Numbered from the stretch's first letter, positions 9,405 through 19,001 are shown. The stretch is 64,000 nt of DNA from Kocuria marina (GCF_000786655.1 NZ_JROM01000045.1:1-64000); one strand, 5' to 3'. The notes: a model not told the origin generated them from the sequence alone. Numbers and translations are program-made.

Positions 9405-9431
9405 CGCCCCGGGCCATCACGGCCCGGGGCG
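9405..9431. terminator. hairpin terminator after alcohol dehydrogenase
   Basis: Perfect 11-bp stem (CGCCCCGGGCC / GGCCCGGGGCG) with an ATCAC loop, placed just past the stop of the minus-strand alcohol dehydrogenase. No long T tract follows, as is common in high-GC actinobacteria. Confidence 0.75.
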
Positions 9432-9452
9432 CTTCTCTCCGACTCTGCGAAC

Positions 9453-10499
9453 TCAGATGCTCTTGGCGTCGATCACGAAGCGGTAGCGGACGTCCGAGTC
9501 CACCACGCGGTCGTAGGCCTCGTTGATGTCCTCGGCGCTGATCAGCTCGATCTCCGCGGTGACACCGTGCTCGGCGCAGAAGTCCAGCATCTCCTGGGTC
9601 TCGCGGATGCCGCCGATGTTGGAGCCCGTGAGGGACTTGCGGCCGCCGATGAGCGAGCCCGCGCTGACCTCCAGGGCCTCGGTGGGCAACCCCAGCAGGA
9701 CCATGGCACCGTGCGGGCGCAGGGTGGCCATGAACTCCTGCACGTCCACGTGGGCGGAGACGGTGTTGATGATGACGTCGAACTCGCCCTTGTGGTTCTT
9801 GAGGGCCTCGGGATCCTCCTTGCGGGCGATCCAGTCGGTGGCGCCGAAGCGGCGGCCGTCCTCCTCCTTGGAGCGGGTCTGGCTGATCACGGTGACCTCC
9901 GCGCCCATGGCGGCGGCGAGCTTCACGGCCACGTGGCCCAGACCGCCCATGCCCACCACGGCCACCTTGGAGCCCTCGGTGACGCCCCACGTCCGTAGCG
10001 GGGAGTACGTGGTGATGCCCGCGCACAGCAACGGCGTGGTCGCGGCCGGGTCCAGGTTCTCGGGGATGTGCAGCGCGAAGGCCTCGGAGACGAGGATTTC
10101 GGTCGAGTACCCGCCGTCGGTGGGGCGCCCGTCGAAGCGGTCCTTGCCGTTGTAGGTGCCCACGGCCTTCGGACAGTTGTTCTCCTCGCCCTTCAGGCAC
10201 CACTCGCACTCGCGGCAGGAGTCGACCAGGCAGCCGACGCCCGCGCGCTCGCCGACCGAGAACTTCGTGACCTCGGAACCGACCTCGGTGACGCGGCCGA
10301 TGATCTCGTGTCCCGGGACCATGGGGAACTCGATCGGTCCCCACTCCTCGCGCACGGTGTGGATGTCGGAGTGGCAGATGCCGGCGAACTCGATTTCGAT
10401 GCGGATATCGTCCGGGCGCAGGTCCCGGCGCTCGATAGTGCCCTTCTCCAGCGGGGCGTCGGAGGCGACGGCCTGGTAGGCAGCAACATTGGTAGTCAT
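9453..10499 (-). CDS. zinc-dependent NAD(P) alcohol dehydrogenase (YahK/CAD-like)
   Basis: 348-residue medium-chain dehydrogenase/reductase oxidising alcohols or reducing aldehydes. It shows the catalytic zinc region (AGICHSDIHTV and PGHEIIG), four structural-zinc cysteines (SCRECEWCLKGEENNC) and the nucleotide-binding loop GMGGLGHVAVK. Length and motifs match the cinnamyl-alcohol/YahK subfamily, usually NADPH-preferring with broad aldehyde range. It is divergent from an aldehyde dehydrogenase across a 213-base gap; the two may be co-regulated. Confidence 0.92.
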   Translation of the reverse strand: MTTNVAAYQAVASDAPLEKGTIERRDLRPDDIRIEIEFAGICHSDIHTVREEWGPIEFPMVPGHEIIGRVTEVGSEVTKFSVGERAGVGCLVDSCRECEWCLKGEENNCPKAVGTYNGKDRFDGRPTDGGYSTEILVSEAFALHIPENLDPAATTPLLCAGITTYSPLRTWGVTEGSKVAVVGMGGLGHVAVKLAAAMGAEVTVISQTRSKEEDGRRFGATDWIARKEDPEALKNHKGEFDVIINTVSAHVDVQEFMATLRPHGAMVLLGLPTEALEVSAGSLIGGRKSLTGSNIGGIRETQEMLDFCAEHGVTAEIELISAEDINEAYDRVVDSDVRYRFVIDAKSI

Positions 10500-10651
10500 G
10501 GGCCGTGACTCTAGACCCCCGCCGTGGCCTTGTCACGTCACTCCTTTCACAAGGGACCATATCCGCAGACAGAACAACATGGACCCGGCTGTTGCTCGCC
10601 CAGCCCATCCTCGAATGCCCCACCGCGCGGGGCGTTTCGAGGAGCCGGGAA

Positions 10652-10663
10652 TATCCGCGGATA
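10652..10663. promoter_or_regulatory. palindromic site between adh and aldehyde dehydrogenase
   Basis: TATCCGCGGATA is a perfect 12-bp palindrome in the divergent gap, and the half-site TATCCGC recurs near 10560. This suits an operator for a dimeric regulator; no regulator gene is adjacent, so the protein is unknown. Confidence 0.35.
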
Positions 10664-10712
10664 CCTCCCCGCTGTTATTGATGAGTTTCATCGAGATGAG
10701 TGAGGAGTCATC

Positions 10713-12083
10713 ATGGCTTTCCGTACGGAGAATCCCGCCACCGGCATTGTGGAGCAGGAGTTCACCTCGGCCACCGATGCTGATGTCACCCGCGCGATCG
10801 AGCGCGCCGACACCGCGTTCGCCTCCTGGCGCAAGACCCCGGCCGCTGACCGCGCCAAAGCGCTGGCCGGTGTCGCCCAGGCGTTCCAGGACCGCGGGGA
10901 CGAGCTCGCGCGCGTGATCAGCACCGAGATGGGCAAGCCCTTCGCCCAGGCGCAGGACGAGGTCGCACTCTCGGCATCGATCTACCAGTGGTACGCCGAC
11001 CACGGCGAGGGCCTGCTGAAGGAGGAGACACTGGAGGTGGGTGACGACGCCAAGTCCGTGGTCGTCACCGAGCCCATCGGTGTGCTCATGGGTGTCATGC
11101 CGTGGAACTTCCCGCAGTACCAGGTGGCGCGTTTCGCGGCCCCGAACCTCATGTTGGGCAACACCGTTCTGCTCAAGCATGCCTCCATCTGCGCCCGGAC
11201 GGGTGAGCTGATCGAGGAAATCCTGCACGCCGCGGGTATCCCGGAGGACGCCTACATCAACCTGTTCGTGAGCACCGACCAGGTGACCACGATCATCGAG
11301 GACCCGCGAGTGCGGGGCGTGTCCCTGACCGGCAGCGAGGGTGCAGGTGCCGCGGTGGCCACCACGGCCGCGCAGAACCTGAAGAAGAGCGTTCTGGAGC
11401 TCGGCGGCTCCGACCCGCTGATCGTGCTCGACGACGTGGACATGAAGGAGACCGCCACGACAGTGGCGACGGCGCGGATGAGCAACGCAGGCCAGGCCTG
11501 CAACTCGCCCAAGCGCATCCTGGTGCCCGCCGGCATGTTCGACGAGTTCGTGCAGACGGTCGTCGAGACCGTCGAGGGCATGCCGGTGGGGGACCCGCTG
11601 GCGGAGGGCACCAAGATCGGCCCCCTGTCCTCCGTGCAGGGCCGCGACGACGCCGTGTCCCAGGTCGAGCGCGCGGTGGAGCAGGGTGCGACCCTGCACA
11701 CCGGTGGTAGGGCTCTGGATAAGGACGGGGCGTGGATGTCCCCGGCGGTGCTGACCGGTGTGACCCGGGAGATGGATGCGTTCAAGGAGGAGATCTTCGG
11801 CCCGGTGGCGGTGATCTACTCCTACGACTCGGTGGACGAGGCGGTGGAGATCGCCAACGACTCCGACTTCGGTCTCTCCGGCTCCGTGTGGAGCAAGGAT
11901 GAGGCGAAGGCTGAGGAAGTCGCGCGTCGTCTGGAGGTGGGCATGGCCTACGTCAACGAGCACGCGACGACGAAGGCGGGCCTGCCCTTCGGCGGCGTGC
12001 GCCGCTCCGGCTACGGCCGTGAGCTGGGCCGCTGGGGCTTCACCGAGTTCGCCAACACCAAGCTGGTGCGCGTCGCCGGCTGA
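10713..12083 (+). CDS. NAD(P)-dependent aldehyde dehydrogenase (succinate-semialdehyde type)
   Basis: 456-residue aldehyde dehydrogenase. Visible are the cofactor region (GVLMGVMPWNFPQYQVARFA), the general-base glutamate in VLELGGSDP and the catalytic cysteine in NAGQACNSPKR. It lacks the N-terminal 30 residues of many ALDHs, like the short GabD/Sad group, and succinate semialdehyde is the most likely substrate. The start follows GAGGAG at normal spacing. The DoxX gene follows in the same direction after 37 bases. Confidence 0.9.
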   Translation: MAFRTENPATGIVEQEFTSATDADVTRAIERADTAFASWRKTPAADRAKALAGVAQAFQDRGDELARVISTEMGKPFAQAQDEVALSASIYQWYADHGEGLLKEETLEVGDDAKSVVVTEPIGVLMGVMPWNFPQYQVARFAAPNLMLGNTVLLKHASICARTGELIEEILHAAGIPEDAYINLFVSTDQVTTIIEDPRVRGVSLTGSEGAGAAVATTAAQNLKKSVLELGGSDPLIVLDDVDMKETATTVATARMSNAGQACNSPKRILVPAGMFDEFVQTVVETVEGMPVGDPLAEGTKIGPLSSVQGRDDAVSQVERAVEQGATLHTGGRALDKDGAWMSPAVLTGVTREMDAFKEEIFGPVAVIYSYDSVDEAVEIANDSDFGLSGSVWSKDEAKAEEVARRLEVGMAYVNEHATTKAGLPFGGVRRSGYGRELGRWGFTEFANTKLVRVAG

Positions 12084-12120
12084 CACCCGCCCGGCGCCCA
12101 CCACGAGAGAGGTTTGCACT

Positions 12121-12558
12121 ATGGCTCGCATTACCAAGGCTCTGCAGTCCCTGACCGCACCGTCTCCCAAGCCCACTGCGACGGAGACGGCAGCGCGCCT
12201 GGCCCTGGGAGCGTTCATGTCCACCGCGGGCATCTCCCACCTGACCTTTGCCCGGGAGGACTTCCAGGCACAGGTTCCGGACTGGTTCCCCATGGACAAG
12301 GACACCGTGGTTCTGGCCTCCGGTGTGGTGGAGATCGCCTTTGGTGCCGCACTGTTGGCGCTGCCCAGGCAGCGCGCAGCCGTGGGCGCCGGTCTGGCCG
12401 CGTTCTACGCCGCGATCTTCCCCGGCAACATCAGCCAGTACGCCGAGCGGCACGACGCATTCAATCTGGACACTGATGCCAAGCGGCTGGCCCGGCTGTT
12501 CGGTCAACCGGCCTTGATCGCCGCGGCCCTCCGGGCCGGGGGCTTCCCCCGGAAGTAG
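12121..12558 (+). CDS. DoxX-like membrane protein
   Basis: 145-residue integral membrane protein with about four hydrophobic segments (ARLALGAFMSTAGISHL; DTVVLASGVVEIAFGAALLA; AAVGAGLAAFYAAIF; and a weaker C-terminal one). The GISHL and FPGNISQY motifs are typical of the DoxX/YphA group. These proteins are linked to redox and thiol stress in other actinobacteria, but no reaction is established. The start follows GAGAGG, and it may be co-transcribed with the aldehyde dehydrogenase. Confidence 0.75.
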   Translation: MARITKALQSLTAPSPKPTATETAARLALGAFMSTAGISHLTFAREDFQAQVPDWFPMDKDTVVLASGVVEIAFGAALLALPRQRAAVGAGLAAFYAAIFPGNISQYAERHDAFNLDTDAKRLARLFGQPALIAAALRAGGFPRK

Positions 12559-12584
12559 TCGGAAGCGCGGGACGCGAGCCGGCC

Positions 12585-13320
12585 TCACCGCCCGAACGGG
12601 AAACCCTTCAGGTCCTTCGGCAGAGGGTTCGCGTACGTGCGGACCTTGGAGGTCCTCAGCCCCAGCCACACCAGCGACTGCGCCACGGTGACCGCAGCAG
12701 CCACGCCGTCCGTCACGTGCACGCCGCACCACTCGAGCACGTCGTGCTCAAGGGCGGCCATCCCGCCGCAGCCGAGGACAACCACCTCGGCTGCGGCCCT
12801 GTTCGATGGCCCGCTGCGCTTCAGCGACGATCGTCTCGACCGCCGCGTTCTCATCCCGCTCCAGGTCCAGCACGGAGGTGTTCGACGCCCGCACGGACGC
12901 GCAGCGCTCCATCAGCCTGGCCAGCCGCAACCGGTCCTCGATGAGCGGCACGGTGCGGCCCAGGGTGGTCACTCCCGGTGTAGCTGCGCCTCATGAAGAT
13001 GGCGATGGAAGCGGCCGCCTCGGGATGTCCACGACGGGCTGGTCGAGGATCTCCTGCAGACCTTCCCGCCGGTGCTCGCCGAACCTGGCCTGGATCACAG
13101 GGGCGAAGGGCGGGTCGTAGGTCAGCACCGCGTCCATCACCCCCACCGCGGTGAGGTAGGACTCCACGTTCCCTTCGCACGACGGCGCCGAATGTGGGCG
13201 TGAGCCCCACGATCTCCACGCCGGGCTCGGCCACGGCGCGCGGGGCCTCCGCAATGGACTCGGTCATGGAGGGTGTGGTGTTCATGTTGTCGGTCAGGAT
13301 GCGCCTGGTGGGTCCTTCGG
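12585..13320 (-). pseudogene. hydantoin/allantoin racemase, frameshifted
   Basis: Asp/Glu/hydantoin racemase family, which interconverts allantoin or hydantoin enantiomers. The protein can be pieced together from at least four frames on the minus strand: the N-terminus MNTTPSMTESIAEAPRAVAE and VGLTPTFGA, then NVESYLTAVGVMDAVLTYDP, then EAAASIAIFMRRSYT, then VTTLGRTVPLIEDRLRLA, and last EVVVLGCGGMAALEHDVLE to the end. The cysteine regions are present but cannot be joined without several frameshifts (near 13170, 13030, 12970 and 12820). Gene order suggests it once followed the allantoin permease in an operon. Confidence 0.85.
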
Positions 13321-13329
13321 GTGGTCGGG

Positions 13330-14204
13330 GATCGGGTGGCACGACGACGCCGTGCTCCACCCTGCGGGGCGAGCGGGAGGCAGCCCGCGGCGGCGTCGTT
13401 GGGCGCGATCTCGTGCGAGACGCAGGGTCGGTGCGAAGTGGCGACCACGATGGCTTCACCGTGCTGGTCGCTGCACTCGAGCTCGCGCTTGGCTGTGACC
13501 AGGTAGCACCGGGCGCCCAGGTCGGCCCCGATGAACTACGAGAACTCGCCGACGGCCTGGAAGACGGGCAGCAGGGCGACCGCCAGAGAGGCCAGTATCG
13601 TGGGGACGAACGCCCCGATTGCCCGGGGGTCACGCCGCCGCGGTAGACGTACTCGCCGTCGTGGGTGTCCATGGAGAGCTGGGGGACGTTCACGCTGGAG
13701 CGGCGGATCAGCCAGTAGTCCACCATGATGATCCCGAAGAGCGACCAGAGCAGCGGCACCCAGCCCACCCAGGAAGCACACGATCACCACGGGCGAGGTG
13801 TAGAGGTTCCACGGCAGGATCAGCAGCGCTAGGGACGCGAGCACCTGCAGCGCGCCCACACCCAGGACCGTGAGCACCTGCCACGCACCGAGTCCGAGGG
13901 CGAAGAGGCCGATGGCGAAGCCGTAGTTGCCCAGGGAGTGCACGTCGTTGGCCCTCATGGTGAAGATGCTGTACGCGCTCCACGTGCGCCCGTAACGGCT
14001 GGTGGGAGCGAGGTCCACGTTGTAGAGCCTGTCGCTCGTGTCCGAGCGCGGCTCGTGGGCGACGCCGGGCGGTGCGTGCGGACGCCCGGGCTCGGGACGC
14101 CCGCCCGCCTGCTCCGTGGTGCGAGGGAAGTCCTGGAGAAAACCGTGAGACGACGTCGCACCGTTCGGCTCCCAAATCTCACACCACGGGTTGACGCGCA
14201 TCAC
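13330..14204 (-). pseudogene. NCS1-family allantoin/nucleobase permease, degraded
   Basis: Remnant of a nucleobase:cation symporter-1. The N-terminus is clear (LYNVDLAPTSRYGRTWSAYS, MRANDVHSLGNYGFA). After GLGAWQVLTVLGVGALQVL the sequence jumps to the late part, ASLALLILPWNLYTSPVV, so about half of the usual 480 residues are gone. The end is then split among frames: LLWSLFGIIMVDYWLIRRSS and DGEYVYRGGV, then AIGAFVPTILASLAVALLPV, then AKRELECSDQHGEAI. The import of allantoin or a related ureide was its likely job. It is divergent from hyi. Confidence 0.85.
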
Positions 14205-14309
14205 ACCCGGTCGATAACTTTTTCATTCACCAGAACTCGAATTTCACTCCATGGAATCAAGGCGTAAGAAAACGGGGCGGCCGCGCCACCGCCCCGGGGA
14301 GGGACCACC

Positions 14310-15095
14310 GTGCGGTACACCGTGAACGCCTCAATCATGCTGACCGACCTGCCCGTGCTGGAGCGCCCCGCCGCCGTGGCGCGCGCAGGCTTCTCCGCGG
14401 TCGAGTTCTGGTGGCCGTTCCCCACCACCACCCCGTCCGAGAGGGAGATCGAGGACTTCGCCCGGTCGCTGGAGGACGCGAACGTCCAGCTCACGGGCCT
14501 GAACTTCTTTGCCGGGGACATGCCTGCCGGTGAGCGGGGAGTCCTCTCCCACCCCACGCGCACAGATGAGTTCCGGCGAGGCGTGGACTCCCTGGTGCGC
14601 GTGGCCCGGGCCACGGGCTGCCGGGCCTTCAACGCCCTCCACGGCAACCGCCTGCCGGACGTGCCCGTGGCCGAGCAGGACGACGCCGCCGTCGAGAACC
14701 TCCGGTACGCAGCGGACGCGGTCGCGGTCTTCGGCGGGACGGTCCTGGTGGAACCGCTCTCCGGCGCCTCGACGTATCCTCTGCGCACCGCAGCGGACGT
14801 CATGGCCGTGCTCGACCGCGTGGACTGCCCGAACGTGAAGCTGCTCGCGGACTTCTACCACCTGGCGGTCAACGGGGAGGACGTCGAGGCCCTGATCGAA
14901 CGGCACGCCGCGGAGTTCGGGCACATCCAGCTCGCGGACGCACCCGGCCGCCACGAGCCGGGCACGGGCGATCTGCCGCTGCTCCGGTGGGTGGCCCGGG
15001 CCCACGAGCGCGGCTACCACGGACCGGTGGCGCTGGAGTACGTCCCCTCCCAGGACGACCCCTTCGCGTGGCTCCCCCGCGACCGGCGCGCGTGA
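14310..15095 (+). CDS. hyi: hydroxypyruvate isomerase
   Basis: 261-residue xylose-isomerase-like TIM barrel that interconverts hydroxypyruvate and tartronate semialdehyde. It starts MRYTVNASIMLTDLP (GTG start after GGGGAGGG) and contains FNALHGNR, VLVEPLSG, LLADFYHLAVNGED and HIQLADAPGRHEPGTG; the metal-binding Glu, Asp, His and Glu (ALEYVP) are all in place. The length is normal. It leads the hyi - glycerate kinase - allantoinase remnant series, the glyoxylate-to-glycerate branch of ureide breakdown. Glyoxylate carboligase and tartronate-semialdehyde reductase, normally between, are absent here. Confidence 0.92.
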   Translation: MRYTVNASIMLTDLPVLERPAAVARAGFSAVEFWWPFPTTTPSEREIEDFARSLEDANVQLTGLNFFAGDMPAGERGVLSHPTRTDEFRRGVDSLVRVARATGCRAFNALHGNRLPDVPVAEQDDAAVENLRYAADAVAVFGGTVLVEPLSGASTYPLRTAADVMAVLDRVDCPNVKLLADFYHLAVNGEDVEALIERHAAEFGHIQLADAPGRHEPGTGDLPLLRWVARAHERGYHGPVALEYVPSQDDPFAWLPRDRRA

Positions 15096-15273
15096 GGCCG
15101 CACGCCTGTTCGGCACACCGACGCCGCACAGCTGCGCACCGCGCGGCCGGGCCCCAAGCGGGCGGGCACGCCGGGCGGGTGCCACTTGAACAGGTGCCGA
15201 GCGAGCGGGTACCGCGCGGGCGGCGTTGTGCTGGAATGGTCCCGGAACCGGACATCCCCAGAAGGAGGACACC

Positions 15274-16401
15274 GTGCGCGTCGTCGTGGCACCGGACAAG
15301 TTCAAGGGGTCGGTGACCGCCCACGAGGCGGCGGCCGAGCTTGCGGCGGGCATCGCCGAGGTGCGCCCGGACGCCGTCGTGGAGGTCCTCCCGGTCGCCG
15401 ACGGCGGAGAGGGGACGCTCGACGCCGCCCTGGACGCGGGCTTCGAGCGCCACGACCTCACCGTCACCGGACCCGCGGGAGGTCCCGTCCCCGCCGCGTG
15501 GGGTCGACGCGGAGACGAGGCCGTGGTGGAGATGTCGTTGGCTTCGGGCCTCGCTGTCCTCCCCACGCAGGACGGCCGCCCCGTGCTCGCCCGCACCGCC
15601 ACGAGCCGCGGCACGGGCGAGCTCGTGGCCGCCGCGCTCGATGCCGGCTGCACCCGCGTGCTGCTCGGCGTGGGCGGCAGCGCGACCACTGACGGCGGCG
15701 CGGGGATGCTCGCCGCGCTGGGGCTGCGCCTGCTGGACGTGAACGGCCGCGACCTGCCCCCTGGCGGCGCGGCGCTCGCCAAGTTGCATCACGTGGATGC
15801 CGCACAGCTGCACCCACGCATCCGGGACGTCGAGTTCGTGCTTGCCGCGGACGTCGATAACCCCCTGCTCGGCCCGCGCGGTGCCGCCACGGTCTTCGGC
15901 CCGCAGAAGGGCGCCTCCGAACGAGATGTCTTGGACCTCGACGCCGCCCTGGCCGTGTTCCGCGACCGCCTCGCGGACGCGCTCGGCGAACCGGCCCGCC
16001 AGGCCGCGGATGCCCCCGGCGCGGGGGCCGCGGGCGGCGTCGGATACGCGGGACTCGCGGTGCTGGGGGCGCGGCGCAGGCCGGGGATCGACGTCGTGCT
16101 CGACCTTGTGGGGCTGGATGCCGCCGTGGCCGGCGCGGACCTGCTGCTCACCGGCGAGGGCAGCCTGGACGAGCAGAGTCTCGGCGGGAAGACGCCGCTG
16201 GGCGTGCTGCACGTGGGGCGGCGCCACGGCGTGCCCGTGGTGGCCGTGTGCGGGCGCACCACCCTGGATGCCGCGACACTTCGCGAGGCGGGGTTCGCCG
16301 CCGTCCACGAACTGCGTGCGCTTGCAGCGGACCCAGAAACGTCGATGCGAGAGGCACCTCGCCTGCTCCGGGAGGTCGGTCGCCGCATCGCCTCACAGTG
16401 A
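15274..16401 (+). CDS. glxK: glycerate 2-kinase
   Basis: 375-residue GlxK/GarK-type kinase, phosphorylating D-glycerate to feed glycolysis. The start is a GTG preceded by AGAAGGAGG. Family motifs are VVVAPDKFKGSVTAHEAAA, VADGGEGTLDA, GVGGSATTDGGAGMLAALGL, EFVLAADVDNPLLGPRGAA and LLLTGEGSLDEQSLGGKTP. It appears intact. A 178-base gap separates it from hyi; the allantoinase remnant follows in the same direction. Confidence 0.93.
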   Translation: MRVVVAPDKFKGSVTAHEAAAELAAGIAEVRPDAVVEVLPVADGGEGTLDAALDAGFERHDLTVTGPAGGPVPAAWGRRGDEAVVEMSLASGLAVLPTQDGRPVLARTATSRGTGELVAAALDAGCTRVLLGVGGSATTDGGAGMLAALGLRLLDVNGRDLPPGGAALAKLHHVDAAQLHPRIRDVEFVLAADVDNPLLGPRGAATVFGPQKGASERDVLDLDAALAVFRDRLADALGEPARQAADAPGAGAAGGVGYAGLAVLGARRRPGIDVVLDLVGLDAAVAGADLLLTGEGSLDEQSLGGKTPLGVLHVGRRHGVPVVAVCGRTTLDAATLREAGFAAVHELRALAADPETSMREAPRLLREVGRRIASQ

Positions 16402-16506
16402 CGGAGCTTTCCACTTCCACGGGCACTCGAGAGCGAGCCGCCCCTCACGCACCGCACCGCCCGGCCACGAGCGCCGGAACGCGCCAGCGGAAGGGCACCA
16501 CTTCCA

Positions 16507-17684
16507 TGAATGCCTCCCCGCAGCACGGTTCACCTCAAAAGAAGACCCCCGGCCCGGGGCGACCGCAGACCCGGAGGTCGACGAGGAGCGCGCGAACGAG
16601 CGGGTGCGGGCGACGGTGGAGCAGGCGCATGCCCCTGAACTCCGTGCCCGCCACCGTGAACGTGCCCGCCCTGGAGTACGAGCGACTGTTCGCGGCGCAG
16701 AACGCGTTCGTGGACATCGGCTTCTGGGGCGGCGCCGTCCCCGGCAACAAGGAGGACCTGCGCCCCCCGCACGATGACGGCGTGTTCGGCTTCAAGTGCT
16801 TCCTACTGCATTCCGGGGTGGACGAGTTCCCGCACCTGGAGGCGGACGAAATGGAGGAGGCGCTCGAGGAGATCAAGACCTTCGACTCGCTGCTGATCGT
16901 GCACGCGGAGGACTCCCGCACGATCGCCAAGGCCCCGCAGCCCAATGGCAACGTGTACGACACGTTCCTGAAGTGACGCCCGCGCGGCGCGGAGAACATC
17001 GCGATCGCGGAGAACATCGAACGCACCCGCTGGACCGGGGCGCGCTCGCACATCCTGCACCCGTCCTCCTCGGACGCCATCCCCATGATCCGCTCCGCGA
17101 AGAACGACGGCCTGGACATCACCGTGGAGACCCGCCCCCACTACCTCACACTGCTCGCGTAGGAGATCCCGGACGGCGCCACCGCGGGCAAGTGCTGCCC
17201 GCCCGTGCGCGAGGTCTCCACCCGGGAGATGCTGTGGGGGGGTCTGTTGGACGGGACCATCGACTTCATCGTCTCGGACCACTCCCCCTCCACGCTGGAC
17301 CTCAAGGACCTGGGCAACGGCGACTTCGGCGTGGCGTGGCGCGGCGTGTCCTCCCTGCAGCTCGGGCTGTCCCTGATCTGGACCGAGGCACGACGCCGCG
17401 GCGTGGGTCTGGGCCGCGTGCTGCAGTGGATGTCCACGCGCCCGGCGGAGCGCGTGGGTCTGCGCTCCAAGGGCCGGCTGTCGCTGGGTTACGACGCGGA
17501 CATGGCCGTGTTCGCGCAGGACGAGAGCTTCGTGGTGGACGCCAAGGCCCTCAACCACAAGAACCCCATCACGCCGTACCAGGGCAAGGTGCTCTCCGGG
17601 AAGGTCCGCAAGACCTTCGTGGGCGGCCAGGAGGTCGACTACCAGACCCCCACGGGTCGTTTGCTCGGCCGCGGCCAGGTATGA
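16507..17684 (+). pseudogene. allB: allantoinase, N-terminally truncated with two stop codons
   Basis: Cyclic amidohydrolase that opened allantoin to allantoate. From MPLNSVPATVNVP (about 16629) to the end, one frame matches allantoinase, including the carbamylated-lysine segment GFKCFLLHSG, IVHAED, ILHPSSSDA and VSDHSPSTLDLKDL. That frame is cut by TGA at 16974-16976 (after NVYDTFLK) and TAG at 17160-17162 (where LAEEIP is expected). The first 80-90 residues with the metal-binding HxH are not recognisable. Two different stops plus a lost N-terminus argue against recoding. Confidence 0.9.
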
Positions 17685-17696
17685 GCCGATCGCAGG

Positions 17697-17708
17697 ATTG
17701 TTGACAAT
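17697..17708. promoter_or_regulatory. GntR operator 1 and overlapping -35 of the doeA promoter
   Basis: ATTGTTGACAAT is a near-perfect palindrome (ATTGT-N2-ACAAT) that contains the -35 hexamer TTGACA at 17701-17706. Seventeen bases on, AATCAT at 17724-17729 can serve as -10, which puts transcription start at about the ATG at 17735. Two more copies lie at 23064 and 29708. A repressor bound here would cover the -35. Confidence 0.7.
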
Positions 17709-17734
17709 AGGCGGATTTTTTTCAATCATGAACC

Positions 17735-18997
17735 ATGAACTCGTGGGATGAGACCGAGAATCATGGTTCCCCCGATCCGGTGTCCACGGATGCCGGATCG
17801 GGCTCCCCCGACGTCCGTGAGCCCCTCTTCTCCGAGCAGGAGTACGCGCACCGTCTGCACCGCGTCCGCGAGAAGATGGCGCACCAGGGACTGTCCGCCC
17901 TGATCGTCACGGATCCGGCCAACCTCTTCTACCTCTCCGGCTACGACGCGTGGTCCTTCTACGTCCCGCAGATGCTGTTCGTCCCCGCCGAAGGCGACAT
18001 CCTGTTGTTCCTGCGCGAGATGGACGCCCGGGGCGCCTTTCGCACCTCATGGCTGCCCGAACACCAAATCATCGGGTACCCCGAACGCTATGTGCAGCGC
18101 CCCCACCTGCACCCCTTCGACTGGGTGGCCTTCGCCCTGCGGCGCCGCGGACAGATCGCCCCGTCCGCGCACGGCTGCGTGGGCCTGGAGATGGACGCCC
18201 ACTTCTTCTCCCCCAAGGGCTACCGGGCCCTGGTCAATGCCATCCCCGAATGGTCGTTGGTCGACTGCTTCGAACTGGTCAACTGGGTTCGCTCCGTGAA
18301 GTCGGACGCCGAGATCCACTACATGCACGTGGCCTCGCGGGTGACCACCGCGGCCATGACCGCGGCGATCGACGCGATCGAACCCGGGGTCCCGCAGAAC
18401 AGGGTGGCCGCCCGCATCGCGGCCGCCCAGGCGGAGGGGGACGGCGAGGCCTGGGGTGACTTCCCGGCCATCGTGCCCATGCTGCCCACCGGTGCGTCCG
18501 CGGACACACCCCACCTCACGTGGTCCGACCGTGTCCTGCGCAGCGGCGACGCCGTGGTGGTCGAGTTGAGCGGTGTGCACCGGAGATATCACGTCCCCCT
18601 GGCGCGCACCGTGACCCTCGGTCCCCCGAGCGATGCGATGGACCGCTTGGAGGAGGCGGTCGCCGACGGTCTGCGCGCCGTCCTGGACGCGACCGCCGCG
18701 GGCGTCCCCATCCGTGAGCTGGCGAGCGCCTGGAACTGGAAACTGGCCTCGTACGGGCTCGAGAAGCCCAGCCGTCTGGGGTACTCCGTGGGCATCGGGT
18801 ACCCGCCGGACTGGGGCGAGCGCACCATCAGCATCCGCTCCGAGGACGAGACGGCCCTCGAGGAGAACATGACCTTCCACCTCATTTGCGGCATGTGGAT
18901 GACGGGATACGGCTACGAAGTTTCGGAGACCATCCGAGTGACCAGCACGGGGGTGGAGACCTTCACGTCCTTCCCCCGCCAGATCATCAGGAAGTGA
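17735..18997 (+). CDS. doeA: ectoine hydrolase DoeA-like M24 protein
   Basis: 420-residue creatinase/aminopeptidase-P fold (M24) protein. I recognise close likeness to Halomonas DoeA, which opens the ectoine ring to N-acetyl-diaminobutyrate: NLFYLSGYDAWSFYVPQ, VNWVRSVKS, PAIVPMLPTGASADTPHLTW, GYPPDWGERTISIRSED and the closing VETFTSFPRQIIRK. Like DoeA it lacks the full metal-ligand set of true M24 peptidases. No Shine-Dalgarno precedes the ATG and the predicted -10 ends six bases upstream, so a leaderless message is likely. It is first in an operon with an aminotransferase (4 bases) and an M20 deacylase. Substrates other than ectoine or hydroxyectoine are possible. Confidence 0.75.
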   Translation: MNSWDETENHGSPDPVSTDAGSGSPDVREPLFSEQEYAHRLHRVREKMAHQGLSALIVTDPANLFYLSGYDAWSFYVPQMLFVPAEGDILLFLREMDARGAFRTSWLPEHQIIGYPERYVQRPHLHPFDWVAFALRRRGQIAPSAHGCVGLEMDAHFFSPKGYRALVNAIPEWSLVDCFELVNWVRSVKSDAEIHYMHVASRVTTAAMTAAIDAIEPGVPQNRVAARIAAAQAEGDGEAWGDFPAIVPMLPTGASADTPHLTWSDRVLRSGDAVVVELSGVHRRYHVPLARTVTLGPPSDAMDRLEEAVADGLRAVLDATAAGVPIRELASAWNWKLASYGLEKPSRLGYSVGIGYPPDWGERTISIRSEDETALEENMTFHLICGMWMTGYGYEVSETIRVTSTGVETFTSFPRQIIRK

Positions 18998-19001
18998 GCT
19001 C

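Noticed and set aside
14205-14309. IclR-type operator between the permease remnant and hyi
   Set aside because: The gap is AT-rich and contains TTTCA and TGGAA fragments, but they do not form a palindrome comparable to the one at 2622.
16974-16976. TGA in allantoinase as a selenocysteine or recoded codon
   Set aside because: A second stop (TAG) interrupts the same frame, the N-terminus with the metal ligands is missing, and neighbouring pathway genes are also broken.
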